Below, piece after piece: positions 17,284 to 27,107 of a stretch of DNA of 64,000 nt. Origin of the DNA: an uncultured Bacilli bacterium. GTDB taxonomy: Bacteria; Bacillota_I; Bacilli_A; RF39; UBA660. Below the pieces are notes generated by a model that did no database searches, was not told the DNA's origin, and saw nothing but the letters and a program-made list of their open reading frames with translations. Both the position numbers and the translations under genes were made by a program. Where the stretch lies: positions 62,001 to 126,000 of the forward strand of contig CAKOSO010000001.1 of assembly GCA_934102355.1 (NCBI GenBank), read 5' to 3'. Each line of letters opens with the position of its first letter. Position 1 is the first letter of the stretch.

Positions 17284-18621
17284 TTATTTAGTTTTAAAAT
17301 CAAATATATCATCAATTGTATCTATTCCGATACTTTTTAGCTTTTCATAAACTTTTGGTATATATTTATAAAGTATAAATGCACCATCAACTTCTTTATT
17401 TTCAGTTAATCCTCTTTGTTTAAATGCAAATATTTCTTTTAACTTAATAACACCTTTTTCCATTCCAACCACTTCACAAATACTAGTGATTTTTCTTTTA
17501 CCATCTGATAAACGTTCAATATTTACAACCAAATCAATAGCTTTCTCTATATATTCGCGAAGAGCTAAAACTGGAATTTCTATACCACTCATTAATACCA
17601 TTGTCTCAAGTCTATTTAAAGCATCAAGAGGTCCATTTGCATGTAATGTAGATAACGATCCATCATGACCAGTATTCATCGCTTGTAACATATCAAAAGC
17701 CTCTTTACCACGAACTTCTCCAACAATTATTCTATCCGGTCTCATACGAAGAGAGTTTCTAACTAAATCTCTTATAGTTACTTCTCCTTCTTTTTCATAA
17801 TTCATATTTCTAGTTTCTAGTGTTACAACATTTTTCTGACTTAAATGAAGTTCAGCTGCATCCTCAATTGTTATAATTCTTTCATCCTCTGGAATAAAAG
17901 AAGATAGAATATTTAGAATTGTAGTTTTACCACTACCAGTACCACCACATACCAAAATATTTAATTTTCCAACTACTGCAGCCTCTAAAAATCTAGCCAT
18001 ATATGGAGTAAGTGTACCATTTCTTATTAAATCATCTATTGTATTTAAATTTTTCTTAAACTTTCTTATTGTAATAACAGGTCCATTTAATGATAATGGA
18101 GGAATAATTGCATTAATTCTTGATCCATCTTTCAATCTTGAATCAACCATTGGATTTGAAACATCAATTGTTCTACCAAGAGGTTGAATAAGTCTTTGAA
18201 TTGTTCTTGTTATATGTTCTTCATTAATAAAAGATACAGTCTCATCTTTTATAACCTTACCATCTATTTCAATATATATTTCATTAGGTGAATTAACCAT
18301 TATTTCAGTTATATTCTCATCATCCAAAAGTTCAGTTAAAGGTCCATAACCAGATATTTCATTTTCAATTAAGTTATAAATATGATTTCTTTCTAAATTT
18401 GTAAGATCATACCCTTCAATTGTAGTATCTATCTCATTATTAATATATTCATCTAAAAATTTGCTATCTGGTATATTATTATCAATTATATTTTGAATTA
18501 TCTTATTTCTTAATGTATCAAGTAAAGCCTTATCTTCAAAAATTGAATAGTCATCAGTTATATAATTATTTACCTTATTCTTCTTATCTACTTCAAAAAG
18601 GTCTTGTAATGTTTTCTTCAT
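17284..18621 (-). CDS. cpaF: CpaF/TadA secretion ATPase
   Basis: This is the hexameric ATPase that powers Tad pilus assembly. Residues about 90-180 form the N-terminal domain with ISGYGPLTELLDD and EIMVNSP. The ATPase core has the Walker A VCGGTGSGKTTILN, the Asp box IITIEDAAEL, a Walker B region RPDRIIVGEVRG, and the His box STLHANGP. The 445-residue length is typical. GGGGG precedes the start, one base after the tadZ stop. Confidence 0.96.
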   Translation of the reverse strand: MKKTLQDLFEVDKKNKVNNYITDDYSIFEDKALLDTLRNKIIQNIIDNNIPDSKFLDEYINNEIDTTIEGYDLTNLERNHIYNLIENEISGYGPLTELLDDENITEIMVNSPNEIYIEIDGKVIKDETVSFINEEHITRTIQRLIQPLGRTIDVSNPMVDSRLKDGSRINAIIPPLSLNGPVITIRKFKKNLNTIDDLIRNGTLTPYMARFLEAAVVGKLNILVCGGTGSGKTTILNILSSFIPEDERIITIEDAAELHLSQKNVVTLETRNMNYEKEGEVTIRDLVRNSLRMRPDRIIVGEVRGKEAFDMLQAMNTGHDGSLSTLHANGPLDALNRLETMVLMSGIEIPVLALREYIEKAIDLVVNIERLSDGKRKITSICEVVGMEKGVIKLKEIFAFKQRGLTENKEVDGAFILYKYIPKVYEKLKSIGIDTIDDIFDFKTK

Positions 18622-18622
18622 A

Positions 18623-19378
18623 TTACTTTCCCCCTTCGATCAATACTTTAGCTATATTCTCAAAAGTATCTAAATCTTTCTTTGAAGTTATCATTTTATT
18701 AAGAAGTAAAACCTTGCCTTCCATAAGATAACTATCAATTCCCTTTATATACATACTTTTTGGTATTTCAAAATCAATATTTCTACCAATAATATTCTTA
18801 ATATCATATAACGTAAAATAATTTTTATTAGGGTCTACAGAATTATTTAACACAGTATAAATATTCTTAATACCAATTTCTTCAATTACTGAGAAAAATG
18901 ATTTTGTATTTTTAAGTGCAAAAATATCATTATTTAATACAAATAACTTCTTATCACTATTATCAAGTAACATTAAGTTTATTTCATTAAGTACATGTGT
19001 CGTATCAATTAAAATAACATCATATTTATACACCACATTATTTAAAATTAATGGAATGTATTTTGAATCAATTTTATATGCTTGCTTTGGATTTCTTGGT
19101 GCTGATATAATTGATATATTTTCATTATAATTATAAATATAATTATTTATATCTTTATATCTATTATGAGTTATATCCTCAACTAAATTATAAATAGTTT
19201 TATCATTGTATGAATTAATATATGTAGCAATTGCTCCTCCAAATAAATCAAAATCAATTACTAATACTTTCAATTTCATCATGCTAAAAACTCCTGCCAA
19301 ATTCATCGTTAAAATGGATTTGCCAACTCCTCCTTTACATGATGTAACTGTTATTATTTTCCCCTTTTTACTGTGCAT
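18623..19378 (-). CDS. tadZ: CpaE/TadZ-like MinD-family ATPase
   Basis: TadZ/CpaE proteins are ParA/MinD-like ATPases that place the Tad machinery at its cellular site. The deviant Walker A is SCKGGVGKSILTMN at about residues 13-26, the switch region VLVIDFDLFGG follows and VILIDTTH is the Walker B. There is no N-terminal receiver domain. The ATG at 19378 is chosen because AGAGG is 7 bases upstream and the reading frame then clears the preceding gene; a TTG-type upstream start would overlap it. Confidence 0.88.
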   Translation of the reverse strand: MHSKKGKIITVTSCKGGVGKSILTMNLAGVFSMMKLKVLVIDFDLFGGAIATYINSYNDKTIYNLVEDITHNRYKDINNYIYNYNENISIISAPRNPKQAYKIDSKYIPLILNNVVYKYDVILIDTTHVLNEINLMLLDNSDKKLFVLNNDIFALKNTKSFFSVIEEIGIKNIYTVLNNSVDPNKNYFTLYDIKNIIGRNIDFEIPKSMYIKGIDSYLMEGKVLLLNKMITSKKDLDTFENIAKVLIEGGK

Positions 19379-19394
19379 TTTATTGCCTCTTTTC

Positions 19395-19700
19395 TTAACT
19401 TTTAATAGTGTAAGATTCATATCCCACTATCTTACCAAATGTACTTTTTAATTCTTTTTTTAATTTTATTTCATTGTCTTTAATAGTTACTTCTATTTCA
19501 TTATCATTATTTTTTATTATTTCTTTAATAGTATCTATATCTTTTCCTTCTTTTAAGTACTTATTTGCAGATTTACTAATATTTTCGATTTTTTTATTTT
19601 CAATCATTATCATACCTGTATCAAAGACATAACAGAATATAAACAAAAACACAGGTATTAATACTACAAACAATGCTAAAGTTTGACCTTTATTATTCAT
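19395..19700 (-). CDS. TadF/TadG-like pseudopilin
   Basis: The 101-residue product starts with NNKGQTLALFVVLIPVFLF, a class III signal and single helix of the TadE/TadG N-terminal type, then a charged domain. A prepilin peptidase could cut after Gly5, but position +5 of the mature form is Leu rather than Glu, unlike the other two pilins here. It overlaps the upstream tadE by 8 bases. Minor pilin is the likely role. Confidence 0.8.
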   Translation of the reverse strand: MNNKGQTLALFVVLIPVFLFIFCYVFDTGMIMIENKKIENISKSANKYLKEGKDIDTIKEIIKNNDNEIEVTIKDNEIKLKKELKSTFGKIVGYESYTIKS

Positions 19701-20028
19701 TAATAATAGTCCTTTCTGTTTTGATTGTGTATGGATTTTTTAAAAATAAATCAGCAACTGGTGTAATTAATTTAACATCTTTTGATACTACTATAGTTTT
19801 TTTATTATCATTAACCCTAATTTCATATTTTTCATCATCAATAACAGCAGATATTTGAGATTCCTTAGAATTTTCAACTAAATCAACTATCTCATCAAGT
19901 GTACCCTCTAAATGATTTTTATTATAAAATACATTAGCAAAATCAATAATAATAAATAAAATCATCAAAAAAATAGGTAGTAATATAACAAATTCAACCA
20001 ATGCTTGAGCTTTATTGTTTCGCTTCAC
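19693..20028 (-). CDS. tadE: TadE-like minor pilin
   Basis: The protein starts with KRNNKAQALVEFVILLPIFL, a TadE-type leader and helix, with Glu at +5 if cleaved after the Ala of KA/QALVE. A short extracytoplasmic domain follows. I place the start at a GTG (20028) inside the 3' end of the pilin gene because the leader then has the expected short basic length; GAAGG lies just upstream. A GTG at 20040 and an ATG at 20073 are alternatives. Confidence 0.82.
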   Translation of the reverse strand: MKRNNKAQALVEFVILLPIFLMILFIIIDFANVFYNKNHLEGTLDEIVDLVENSKESQISAVIDDEKYEIRVNDNKKTIVVSKDVKLITPVADLFLKNPYTIKTERTIINE

Positions 20029-20215
20029 AAGTACCTTCACCAGGTTTTGCTCCCTTAACATATACTTCATCAACTAAGTCACATGAAGATTTAGTGATTG
20101 CATCTTTTAAACGTCCCCCAAAAACGCTAACTAAATAAATTGCTAGCCCGGAAACAAGCACAATTATTAATACATACTCAACTAACGCTTGAGCCTTATT
20201 ATTTAGCCCTTTCAT
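20012..20215 (-). CDS. flp: Flp-type major pilin
   Basis: This 67-residue prepilin has an 8-residue leader MKGLNNKA and a mature start QALVEYVLIIVLVSGLAIYL, with the conserved Glu at +5 and a Tyr beside it as in Flp pilins. The residue at -1 is Ala instead of the usual Gly. The short C-terminal part has two cysteines (45 and 63) that could form a disulfide. GGTGAT precedes the ATG. It is first in the Tad operon. No prepilin peptidase (TadV) gene is in the window. Confidence 0.92.
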   Translation of the reverse strand: MKGLNNKAQALVEYVLIIVLVSGLAIYLVSVFGGRLKDAITKSSCDLVDEVYVKGAKPGEGTCEAKQ

Positions 20216-20239
20216 ATAATCACCTATTTTTCTACTTTA

Positions 20240-20268
20240 ATTTTATAAGAAAAAGAGATAAAAATCAA
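20240..20268 (-). promoter_or_regulatory. Promoter of the Tad pilus operon
   Basis: On the minus strand, TTGATT (20268-20263) is 17 bases from TAAAAT (20245-20240). It lies about 25 bases before the flp start. Confidence 0.7.
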
Positions 20269-20285
20269 GACTATTAGAATACTAT

Positions 20286-20314
20286 TTATAAAAAATATAA
20301 AAGTATGGTAAAAT
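20286..20314 (+). promoter_or_regulatory. Candidate promoter of the DUF192 gene
   Basis: TGGTAAAAT (20306-20314) is an extended -10 with a weak TTATAA (20286-20291) 17 bases upstream. It is divergent from the pilin promoter. Confidence 0.5.
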
Positions 20315-20329
20315 TAAATTGGTGATAAT

Positions 20330-20629
20330 ATGTACTATAATAATGTCTTAATTATTGATGCAAAAAGCTTTATAAAAAAACTAATTGGACTTAGTTTTAA
20401 AAAAAATATCAATTATGGTATGAGATTTAAAACACATGCCATCCACACCTTCTTTATGTCATCTCCCATTGATATCATTATTACAGATAAAAACAATATT
20501 ATTTTAGAAAAAATAAATACCTTTAAAAGAGGTAAAATCCTCATAAGAAAAAATGCTTTCTACATCTATGAAATGCCTATTGGATTTAATAAAAATATTA
20601 AAATAGGAAAAGAATTAAAAATAGATTAA
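20330..20629 (+). CDS. DUF192 family protein
   Basis: The 99-residue protein fits DUF192: FIKKLIGLSFKK near the start, then HAIHTFFMSSPIDIIITDKN and an EMPIGF segment at the end. The family function is unknown. It has no signal peptide here, unlike many members. It has its own promoter, GGTGATAAT before the ATG and a strong terminator, and diverges from the Tad operon. A role with the pilus is possible but not shown. Confidence 0.87.
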   Translation: MYYNNVLIIDAKSFIKKLIGLSFKKNINYGMRFKTHAIHTFFMSSPIDIIITDKNNIILEKINTFKRGKILIRKNAFYIYEMPIGFNKNIKIGKELKID

Positions 20630-20632
20630 TAT

Positions 20633-20670
20633 AAAAACACTAATTATAAATTAAAATTAGTGTTTTTATT
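20633..20670 (+). terminator. Terminator after the DUF192 gene
   Basis: AAAAACACTAATT and AATTAGTGTTTTT form a 13-base stem with a short AT-rich loop and a following T-rich tract. The symmetry of A and T runs may let it act on both strands. Confidence 0.85.
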
Positions 20671-20701
20671 TTTACTTTTTCCTTCTATTTCAACACATAA
20701 A

Positions 20702-20745
20702 CCAAAAAGAACTCCATAATCTATTATTAAATAGAGAATGGAGTT
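20702..20745 (-). terminator. Probable terminator after polC
   Basis: On the minus strand, AACTCCAT and ATGGAGTT form the outer stem, with an inner TCTATT/AATAGA stem, followed by CTTTTTGG. It lies 60 bases after the polC stop. The T run is modest. Confidence 0.5.
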
Positions 20746-20806
20746 TGATATTGACTTAGGGCTTCTAAAGTTTCCTAAATACTAATCATTACTATTATAC
20801 ATAGCT

Positions 20807-23800
20807 TTATATACTATCAAACAAAGATAACTGACTTGATTCTGGTAAATGTTTTAATATTCCCATAAGGCGCATTTTTTCGATAGTAGTTGATGATAAT
20901 TTACCACGTTTTTGTAAATCTTCTATACTTAAAAACGCTCCCTTATTTCTTTCTTCAATAATATTTTTTGCAACAGTATCCCCAAGTCCATCTATTGCTC
21001 TAAATGGTGGAATCAAAGTCTTTCTATCATCATCTATAACAAAGTATCTTGCATCAGACTTTTCAAGATCTATTCCACCAAATTTAAATCCTCTAGCTGT
21101 CATTTCTAGCGCTACTTCAAGAGTAGTTATTAAATCTTGCTCTTTTACTGATAAAGAATACTTATCTTCTTTTAATGCAGTTACTCTTTCTTTTATTTTA
21201 TCATATCCCATTTCCATAGTTTCTAAATCAAATGAGAAACATTTAATTGAGAAGAATGTAGCATAATACTCAATTGGTCTATGAATTTTAAACCACCCTA
21301 TTCTCCAAGCTGCAGTTACATATGCTGTTGCATGAGCTTTTGGGAACATGTATTTAATTTTTCCACAAGATTCTATAAACCAATCTTCTATTTTAGCTTC
21401 CTTAAGTATATTTTTAAATTCTATCCATTTTTCAGGATCCTTAGAAGCCTTACCTTTACGTACAAATTCCATTATTTTAAATGAAGTTAAAGGCTCTAAA
21501 CCATGATTCATTAAATATACCATGATATCGTCACGACATCCGATTACCTCTTTAAATGGAACAATATTATTTCTTACTATATCTTGTGCATTACCATTCC
21601 ATACATCTGTTCCGTGTGATAAACCAGATATTTTTACTAACTCTGCAAATGTTGTAGGATGAGTTTCTTCAACTATTGTCATAACAAATTTTGTAAATTC
21701 TGGAAGCGCCAAACAACCAATACTACACTGAATTTGATCTGCTGTTACACCAAGTGCCTTTGGAGATGTAAACAAACTCATAACTTCTTTATCATCCATA
21801 GGAATATCTTCTGGTTTTATCCCGGTTAACTCTTCTAACATTTTAAATATAGTGGGGTTATCATGCCCAAGTATATCAAGTTTAAGTAAACATGATTCAA
21901 TATCATGATAATTAAAGTGAGTAGTTCTCCAAGCAGCATTTACATCATCTGCCGGAAATTGATATGGTGTAAAATCATACACTTCTTTATAATCTGGAAC
22001 AACAACAATTCCCCCTGGATGCTGCCCAGTTGATCTTTTTACCCCAGTAACACCAATAGCTAATCTTTCAATTTCAAGAGGTTTTATTCCAGTTATTTCT
22101 TTATCTTCAAAATATCCTTTAACAAATCCATACGCAGTTTTTTCAGCAACTGTTCCTATAGTTCCAGCTCTATAAACATTATCTGCACCAAATAATACTT
22201 TTGTATATTCATGTGCTCTTGGTTGATAGTCTCCTGAGAAGTTAAGATCTATATCTGGAACTTTATCAGCATTAAATCCTAAGAAGGTTGCAAACGGCAT
22301 GTCTTGTCCGTCTTTTCTAAATTTTGTTCCACATTCACAAACCCTATCAGGGAGATCAAATCCTGATGCATAATTTATATTATAAGGAACACCATTTTCA
22401 TCATTAAAAATACTTTTCTTACAGTTTGGACATATATAATGTGCTGGAAGAGGATTTACTTCTGAAACATTTAACATTGTCGCAACAAAACTTGAACCAA
22501 CTGAACCACGCGAACCTACACTATAACCATCTTCATTACTATGTTCTACAAGCCTTTGAGCAATTAGATAAATTGTATCAAATCCACCTTTTAAAATACC
22601 TTTTAACTCGCTTTGAATACGATTTTCTATTATTTTTGGTAAATCTTCACCATATATCTCATGAGCCTTTTTATAAACTCTATCTTTTATTTCCTGTTCA
22701 CTATTTGGAAACTTTGGAGAAAAAGGAATTCCCTTTGTATCAGGTATTATTTCAACATCCTCAATTGAATCCGCAATAATATTAGTATTTTTAACAACTA
22801 TATCCTTAGCTACTTCATCACCTAAAAATTCAAAATCTTGAAGCATTTCTTTAGTAGTTCTAAAATGTTGAGATGGAATCTCTTTTATTTCTTTTTTATT
22901 TAAAGGATGCCTTCCACCACCAGGAACTTTTTGGTTAACTATTATTTCACGATATATTTTATCTTTTCTATCTAAATGATGTACATCACCAGTTGCTACT
23001 ATAATTTTGTTTTTAGAATTTGCAATATCAACTATCTTCTTAATGTTTTCTTTTAGTTCATATTCATTTTTAAAGTCATCTAAATCAATTAAATAACTAT
23101 AAACCTCTGGTGGCTGAACCTCTATATAATCATAAAAATTCATTAGATCGCTTACCTCTTCATTACTCTTACTTCTTGCCAACTTAAATATTTCACCATT
23201 TGCACATGAAGAGCCAACTAATATACCTGATCTTAATTTTTCTACTTCACTTCTTAAGATTCTTGGAGTCTTATATAGATATTTTGTATTTGCTAAAGAT
23301 ACTAATTTAAATAGATTTTTTAAACCTTCTTGATTTTTTACAAGTAATGTTATGTGATATAACTCTCCAAATTTATGTATTTCATCTTTAGATACTAGTG
23401 TATTTACTTGATTCATTTTTTTAATTTGTTTTGATTCTAAACGTTTTAACATTTTAGCAAATATATATGCAGTTCCCTCTGAATCGTAATCAGCTCTATG
23501 ATGAGCATCTTCATCCCAAGGTACTTCATATCTTTTTACTAATGCAGATAAAGAATGTCTTCCAACATCTGGATCCAATGCTCTAGATATTTGAAGAGTA
23601 TCAAGAAGAGGATTTTTATATTCACCTAAATTATATTTTTTATAAGCCATACTTAAGAATGATGCATCAAATTTAGCATTATGTGCAACCATTGGTAAAT
23701 CTCCAACCCACTCTATAAATCTCTTAATAACTGTTTCTTCATCATCACAATCTTTTACCATTTCATTTGTAATATTAGTTATTTTTTCAATATGTTCTGG

Positions 23801-25183
23801 TATTTCAAAACCTGGATTTATAAGCTCATCAAATCTATCAATTATCTCACCATTGTATAGCTTTACAGCACCTGCTTCAATTATCTTATCTCCATTTGCA
23901 GCATTAAAACCAGTTGTTTCAAAGTCAAAAACAACATAAGTATTTTGAGATAGTAATGAATCATCAGCTCTAAATGTCAAATCAATATCATCATCAATCA
24001 TTGCAAGCTCAACACCATATAATATCTTTATATCATTTTTATAATGTGAAAAACATTCTGGAAATGTTTGAATAGCATTATGATCAGTTATTGCTATAGC
24101 TTTATGTCCCCAAGATATTGCTCTTTTTATTAAATCTCCAACTTCAACTACTCCATCCATTTGACTCATCATTGTATGAGTATGAAGTTCAACTCTTTTT
24201 TCGCTTTCATCATCAGTTATAGCTTTTTCTTCTTTTTCAAGTTTTTCTATATACCTTGCATTAAGAATAAAATCATTATAATATGTATTATTTTTTACAT
24301 ACCCATTTATTTTAAGCCACATTCCTGGTTTAAAGTTCTTAATTATCTTATCATATTCTTCTTCACTATTTAAAAATACTCTTGCCCTCATACTTGTTGT
24401 AAAATCAGTAATTTTTAACGAAAACGAATTAAAACCTTTCTTTGTAGAAGGTTCTATACCAAATACATTAACCTCAACAGTTACATTATCCATCTCATAT
24501 GTAATATCAGATAACTTAGTTAATTCATCCATCTTTCTTGGAGTTCTTCCATATAATGTATTAGGATTCTGAGATTGTTTTAAATCCTTTTTTGGATATT
24601 TACTTTCATATTTATTTTCTTCTATTTTCTTTGCAATAGAATCCTTTGCAGACTTTAAAATATCAGCTGATACTTTTAAATCATAACTTATTGATTTTTT
24701 TATTTCTTTTTGTTTTTCCAAATTTAATTTAATATCAATATTTGTATTAAATCCATATTGATTGATTTTCTTATTTATATTATCTATTAATTTAGAAATT
24801 ATATTTTTTTCAATATTATTATATACCTCAATATAATATTTATCTTCACTAATTAATCTATCAAAAAACATATCATAATACATAGTATTGTTATTTAAAT
24901 CTTTTAATATTGCTTTATAATAATCATATATATAATCATAATTTATATTTTCTGCTTTTATAAATATATTATAAATATATTTATTTTCTACATATGAAGA
25001 TAACTTTTTATTCAATAAATCTACTATTTCATATGGTATAGAATCTTTAATAGACAAATACACATTCCAAACATTAGAATTCTCATGCACTAATATTTTA
25101 TCTATTTTTGCATCTATAAAATAATTAAATTTATCTTCATTAAAAGATATTTTAGTTAATAATTCTTTAAGTTTCATATTCAT
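20807..25183 (-). CDS. polC: DNA polymerase III alpha subunit, PolC type
   Basis: PolC is the main replicative polymerase of low-GC Gram-positive bacteria, with its own proofreading exonuclease. The 1458 residues carry, in order: an N-terminal domain; an OB fold (about 230-320); the start of the PHP domain (VELHTHTMMSQMDGVVE, AITDHNAIQ); an inserted DEDD exonuclease (VVFDFETTGFNAANGDKIIE, MVAHNAKFDASFL, HHRADYDSEGTA); and the polymerase core with SVGSRGSVGSSFVATM, a four-Cys zinc site (CPNCKK and CECGTKF) and the catalytic PDIDLNFSGDYQ. Length and order are normal for PolC. Confidence 0.98.
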   Translation of the reverse strand: MNMKLKELLTKISFNEDKFNYFIDAKIDKILVHENSNVWNVYLSIKDSIPYEIVDLLNKKLSSYVENKYIYNIFIKAENINYDYIYDYYKAILKDLNNNTMYYDMFFDRLISEDKYYIEVYNNIEKNIISKLIDNINKKINQYGFNTNIDIKLNLEKQKEIKKSISYDLKVSADILKSAKDSIAKKIEENKYESKYPKKDLKQSQNPNTLYGRTPRKMDELTKLSDITYEMDNVTVEVNVFGIEPSTKKGFNSFSLKITDFTTSMRARVFLNSEEEYDKIIKNFKPGMWLKINGYVKNNTYYNDFILNARYIEKLEKEEKAITDDESEKRVELHTHTMMSQMDGVVEVGDLIKRAISWGHKAIAITDHNAIQTFPECFSHYKNDIKILYGVELAMIDDDIDLTFRADDSLLSQNTYVVFDFETTGFNAANGDKIIEAGAVKLYNGEIIDRFDELINPGFEIPEHIEKITNITNEMVKDCDDEETVIKRFIEWVGDLPMVAHNAKFDASFLSMAYKKYNLGEYKNPLLDTLQISRALDPDVGRHSLSALVKRYEVPWDEDAHHRADYDSEGTAYIFAKMLKRLESKQIKKMNQVNTLVSKDEIHKFGELYHITLLVKNQEGLKNLFKLVSLANTKYLYKTPRILRSEVEKLRSGILVGSSCANGEIFKLARSKSNEEVSDLMNFYDYIEVQPPEVYSYLIDLDDFKNEYELKENIKKIVDIANSKNKIIVATGDVHHLDRKDKIYREIIVNQKVPGGGRHPLNKKEIKEIPSQHFRTTKEMLQDFEFLGDEVAKDIVVKNTNIIADSIEDVEIIPDTKGIPFSPKFPNSEQEIKDRVYKKAHEIYGEDLPKIIENRIQSELKGILKGGFDTIYLIAQRLVEHSNEDGYSVGSRGSVGSSFVATMLNVSEVNPLPAHYICPNCKKSIFNDENGVPYNINYASGFDLPDRVCECGTKFRKDGQDMPFATFLGFNADKVPDIDLNFSGDYQPRAHEYTKVLFGADNVYRAGTIGTVAEKTAYGFVKGYFEDKEITGIKPLEIERLAIGVTGVKRSTGQHPGGIVVVPDYKEVYDFTPYQFPADDVNAAWRTTHFNYHDIESCLLKLDILGHDNPTIFKMLEELTGIKPEDIPMDDKEVMSLFTSPKALGVTADQIQCSIGCLALPEFTKFVMTIVEETHPTTFAELVKISGLSHGTDVWNGNAQDIVRNNIVPFKEVIGCRDDIMVYLMNHGLEPLTSFKIMEFVRKGKASKDPEKWIEFKNILKEAKIEDWFIESCGKIKYMFPKAHATAYVTAAWRIGWFKIHRPIEYYATFFSIKCFSFDLETMEMGYDKIKERVTALKEDKYSLSVKEQDLITTLEVALEMTARGFKFGGIDLEKSDARYFVIDDDRKTLIPPFRAIDGLGDTVAKNIIEERNKGAFLSIEDLQKRGKLSSTTIEKMRLMGILKHLPESSQLSLFDSI

Positions 25184-25199
25184 AAATGCAAAATCCTTC

Positions 25200-26042
25200 C
25201 TATATTTTTTCTAATTCTTCTATTTCATTTCTTAATTTTAAAATTTGTTTTTTATTTTTAATGATATAACTTATAAATGTAAATATATCAACATTTTTTA
25301 ATTGTTCATTATAATTTATTTTATTTATATCAAAATATATATTATCTCTTGTCATATATTTATCTAATTTTTCCTTAGGTACACCTAAAAACATTAACCA
25401 GAATGGATATATTGACTTCTTTATATCTCTTAATTCTTTCTTACCTAAATCATATTTTGATTTACCAGTTAATCTTGTATATAATTCATTCGTTGCAATA
25501 AGTTCGATAATAGTATACACAATATCTTTTTCTTCGTTTTTAATATTTAAAAAGTCATTTTTTAATATTTTATAAAAAAGATATGTAAAAAAATCAGTTG
25601 AATCATTCATAGACAATTTTTTACCCATTGTAATTACTTTTCTTTTACAATCAACTTCCGCTACATTTAAACTCGGGTGAACAACACACAAAGTATATTC
25701 TGGAGAAAATTCATATTTTATTATTTTATTCAATTCTCTTAAATATAGTTTCTTATTTTTATCCCATATTTCAAGAAGAGAAAGACGAGTCCTATTAGTT
25801 TCTTGTTTTAATTTTTTATATGACTCAGTTTTACTTACAGCATCAAAAAGATAATCATCATCTGGAATATAATTATCAAGGTTTTCTAATATAACTTCAC
25901 GTTCTTTATTTAATTTTATATATTGATCTTTCTTTTTTTTATATAGATCTTGTTTCAATTTATGAATCTCATCATTAACTGATGGAGAAAAAAGTAAATA
26001 CCAGATTAAAATATATTTGTTTACTATTATATTAAGTTTCAT
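25200..26042 (-). CDS. Hypothetical protein, helical and lysine-rich
   Basis: I do not recognise this 280-residue protein. An N-terminal hydrophobic stretch (about 6-20) is followed by a strongly charged coiled-coil-like region (25-65), a central part with LCVVHPSLNVAEVDC, and a helical segment IIELIATNELYTRLTGKSKYD then PFWLMFLGVPKEKL. The C-terminus is again a charged helix. No HExxH or other catalytic motif is visible. It ends 16 bases before polC, so both may share a transcript. Confidence 0.65.
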   Translation of the reverse strand: MKLNIIVNKYILIWYLLFSPSVNDEIHKLKQDLYKKKKDQYIKLNKEREVILENLDNYIPDDDYLFDAVSKTESYKKLKQETNRTRLSLLEIWDKNKKLYLRELNKIIKYEFSPEYTLCVVHPSLNVAEVDCKRKVITMGKKLSMNDSTDFFTYLFYKILKNDFLNIKNEEKDIVYTIIELIATNELYTRLTGKSKYDLGKKELRDIKKSIYPFWLMFLGVPKEKLDKYMTRDNIYFDINKINYNEQLKNVDIFTFISYIIKNKKQILKLRNEIEELEKI

Positions 26043-26102
26043 ACTACCACCCTATAGATATAATAACATACTTTTTATATTTTAATAAGACAAATTATGA
26101 TA

Positions 26103-27107
26103 TTATATGACATTTTTATATGAAAGTATATTTTCAATTATAATTATAGTTGGAACTGCAAGAATAAAACCTACTGCACCAAAGATTAAATTTAATAAAA
26201 TTGATACTAAAATTATTTTAATTGGGTTAATTTTAAGAGTTGATTTAATAATTTTAGGATCTACTACATAAGCATCTAATATTGGTAATAAAAGTGTTAC
26301 AGCAACCGTTAATATAAAACATATTCTACTTATTCTTAATGAAAAAAGAATTGAAAAAATATTTACCATAGTATTACCTAAATATGGTATTAATGATGAA
26401 ATAGACATAAGAAGCCCTAATAACAAATAATTTTCATGTCCAATTATAAAAAAGACAAAAGTATATTCAACAAATTCAATAATCATTATTATCCCTAAAC
26501 TTTCAAAATACTTTGATATATCTAATATTATATTTTTAATTAAACATTCATATTTTGTTTTTTTAAGTAATAAATATAATTTTTCTTTAATCTTATCCAT
26601 CCCAATAAAAATAAATATACTTAATGTTATAACAAATATCACTGTTTTTATTGTATTAATAGATTTTAATATTACATCACTAGTAATTTTATATATATTA
26701 TTACTTATATTTGATAATGATTTTTCAAGATATATACTTATATTATTAGAAACATTTATTCTTTTTGGTATATTCTTAGTAATATAATTAACCATATCTG
26801 CCAAAAATGTAAGTTCTTTTTTCAATATAGGAATTAATTTAAAAACAAATACAATTGTTACTATTAATAATACAAATAATACTATTAATACTTTTATGTT
26901 TTTATTTATTTTATTTGGAAGAAATTTATAAATTAGATATAACATATAAGATATCAAAAAAGATATTAATATTGGTGTTATTATTGGACTTATATATTCA
27001 AATAAACCTATACTTTCTGGTATTAATTTTAATATTAAAAAAAAAGATGCAATAGCAAGAAACAAATTAACTAATTTATAGTTTAATTTGATCAATACTA
27101 TCATCAC
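26103..27107 (-). CDS. AI-2E family transporter (YtvI/PerM-like)
   Basis: This 334-residue membrane protein has about eight predicted helices and the AI-2E family pattern (PF01594): two N-terminal helix pairs, a long amphipathic region (about 100-150), and a C-terminal conserved part LMSISSLIPYLGNTMVNIF followed by GAVGFILAVPTIIIIE. Members include putative signal or ion exporters and the Bacillus sporulation protein YtvI. The substrate is not predictable. Its start overlaps the dtd stop by 4 bases. Confidence 0.85.
   Translation of the reverse strand: MMIVLIKLNYKLVNLFLAIASFFLILKLIPESIGLFEYISPIITPILISFLISYMLYLIYKFLPNKINKNIKVLIVLFVLLIVTIVFVFKLIPILKKELTFLADMVNYITKNIPKRINVSNNISIYLEKSLSNISNNIYKITSDVILKSINTIKTVIFVITLSIFIFIGMDKIKEKLYLLLKKTKYECLIKNIILDISKYFESLGIIMIIEFVEYTFVFFIIGHENYLLLGLLMSISSLIPYLGNTMVNIFSILFSLRISRICFILTVAVTLLLPILDAYVVDPKIIKSTLKINPIKIILVSILLNLIFGAVGFILAVPTIIIIENILSYKNVI

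Noticed and set aside
22426..22779. Plus-strand frames inside polC, including a His/Leu-rich one
   Set aside because: polC is intact and conserved here; the frames are shadows with no start signals.
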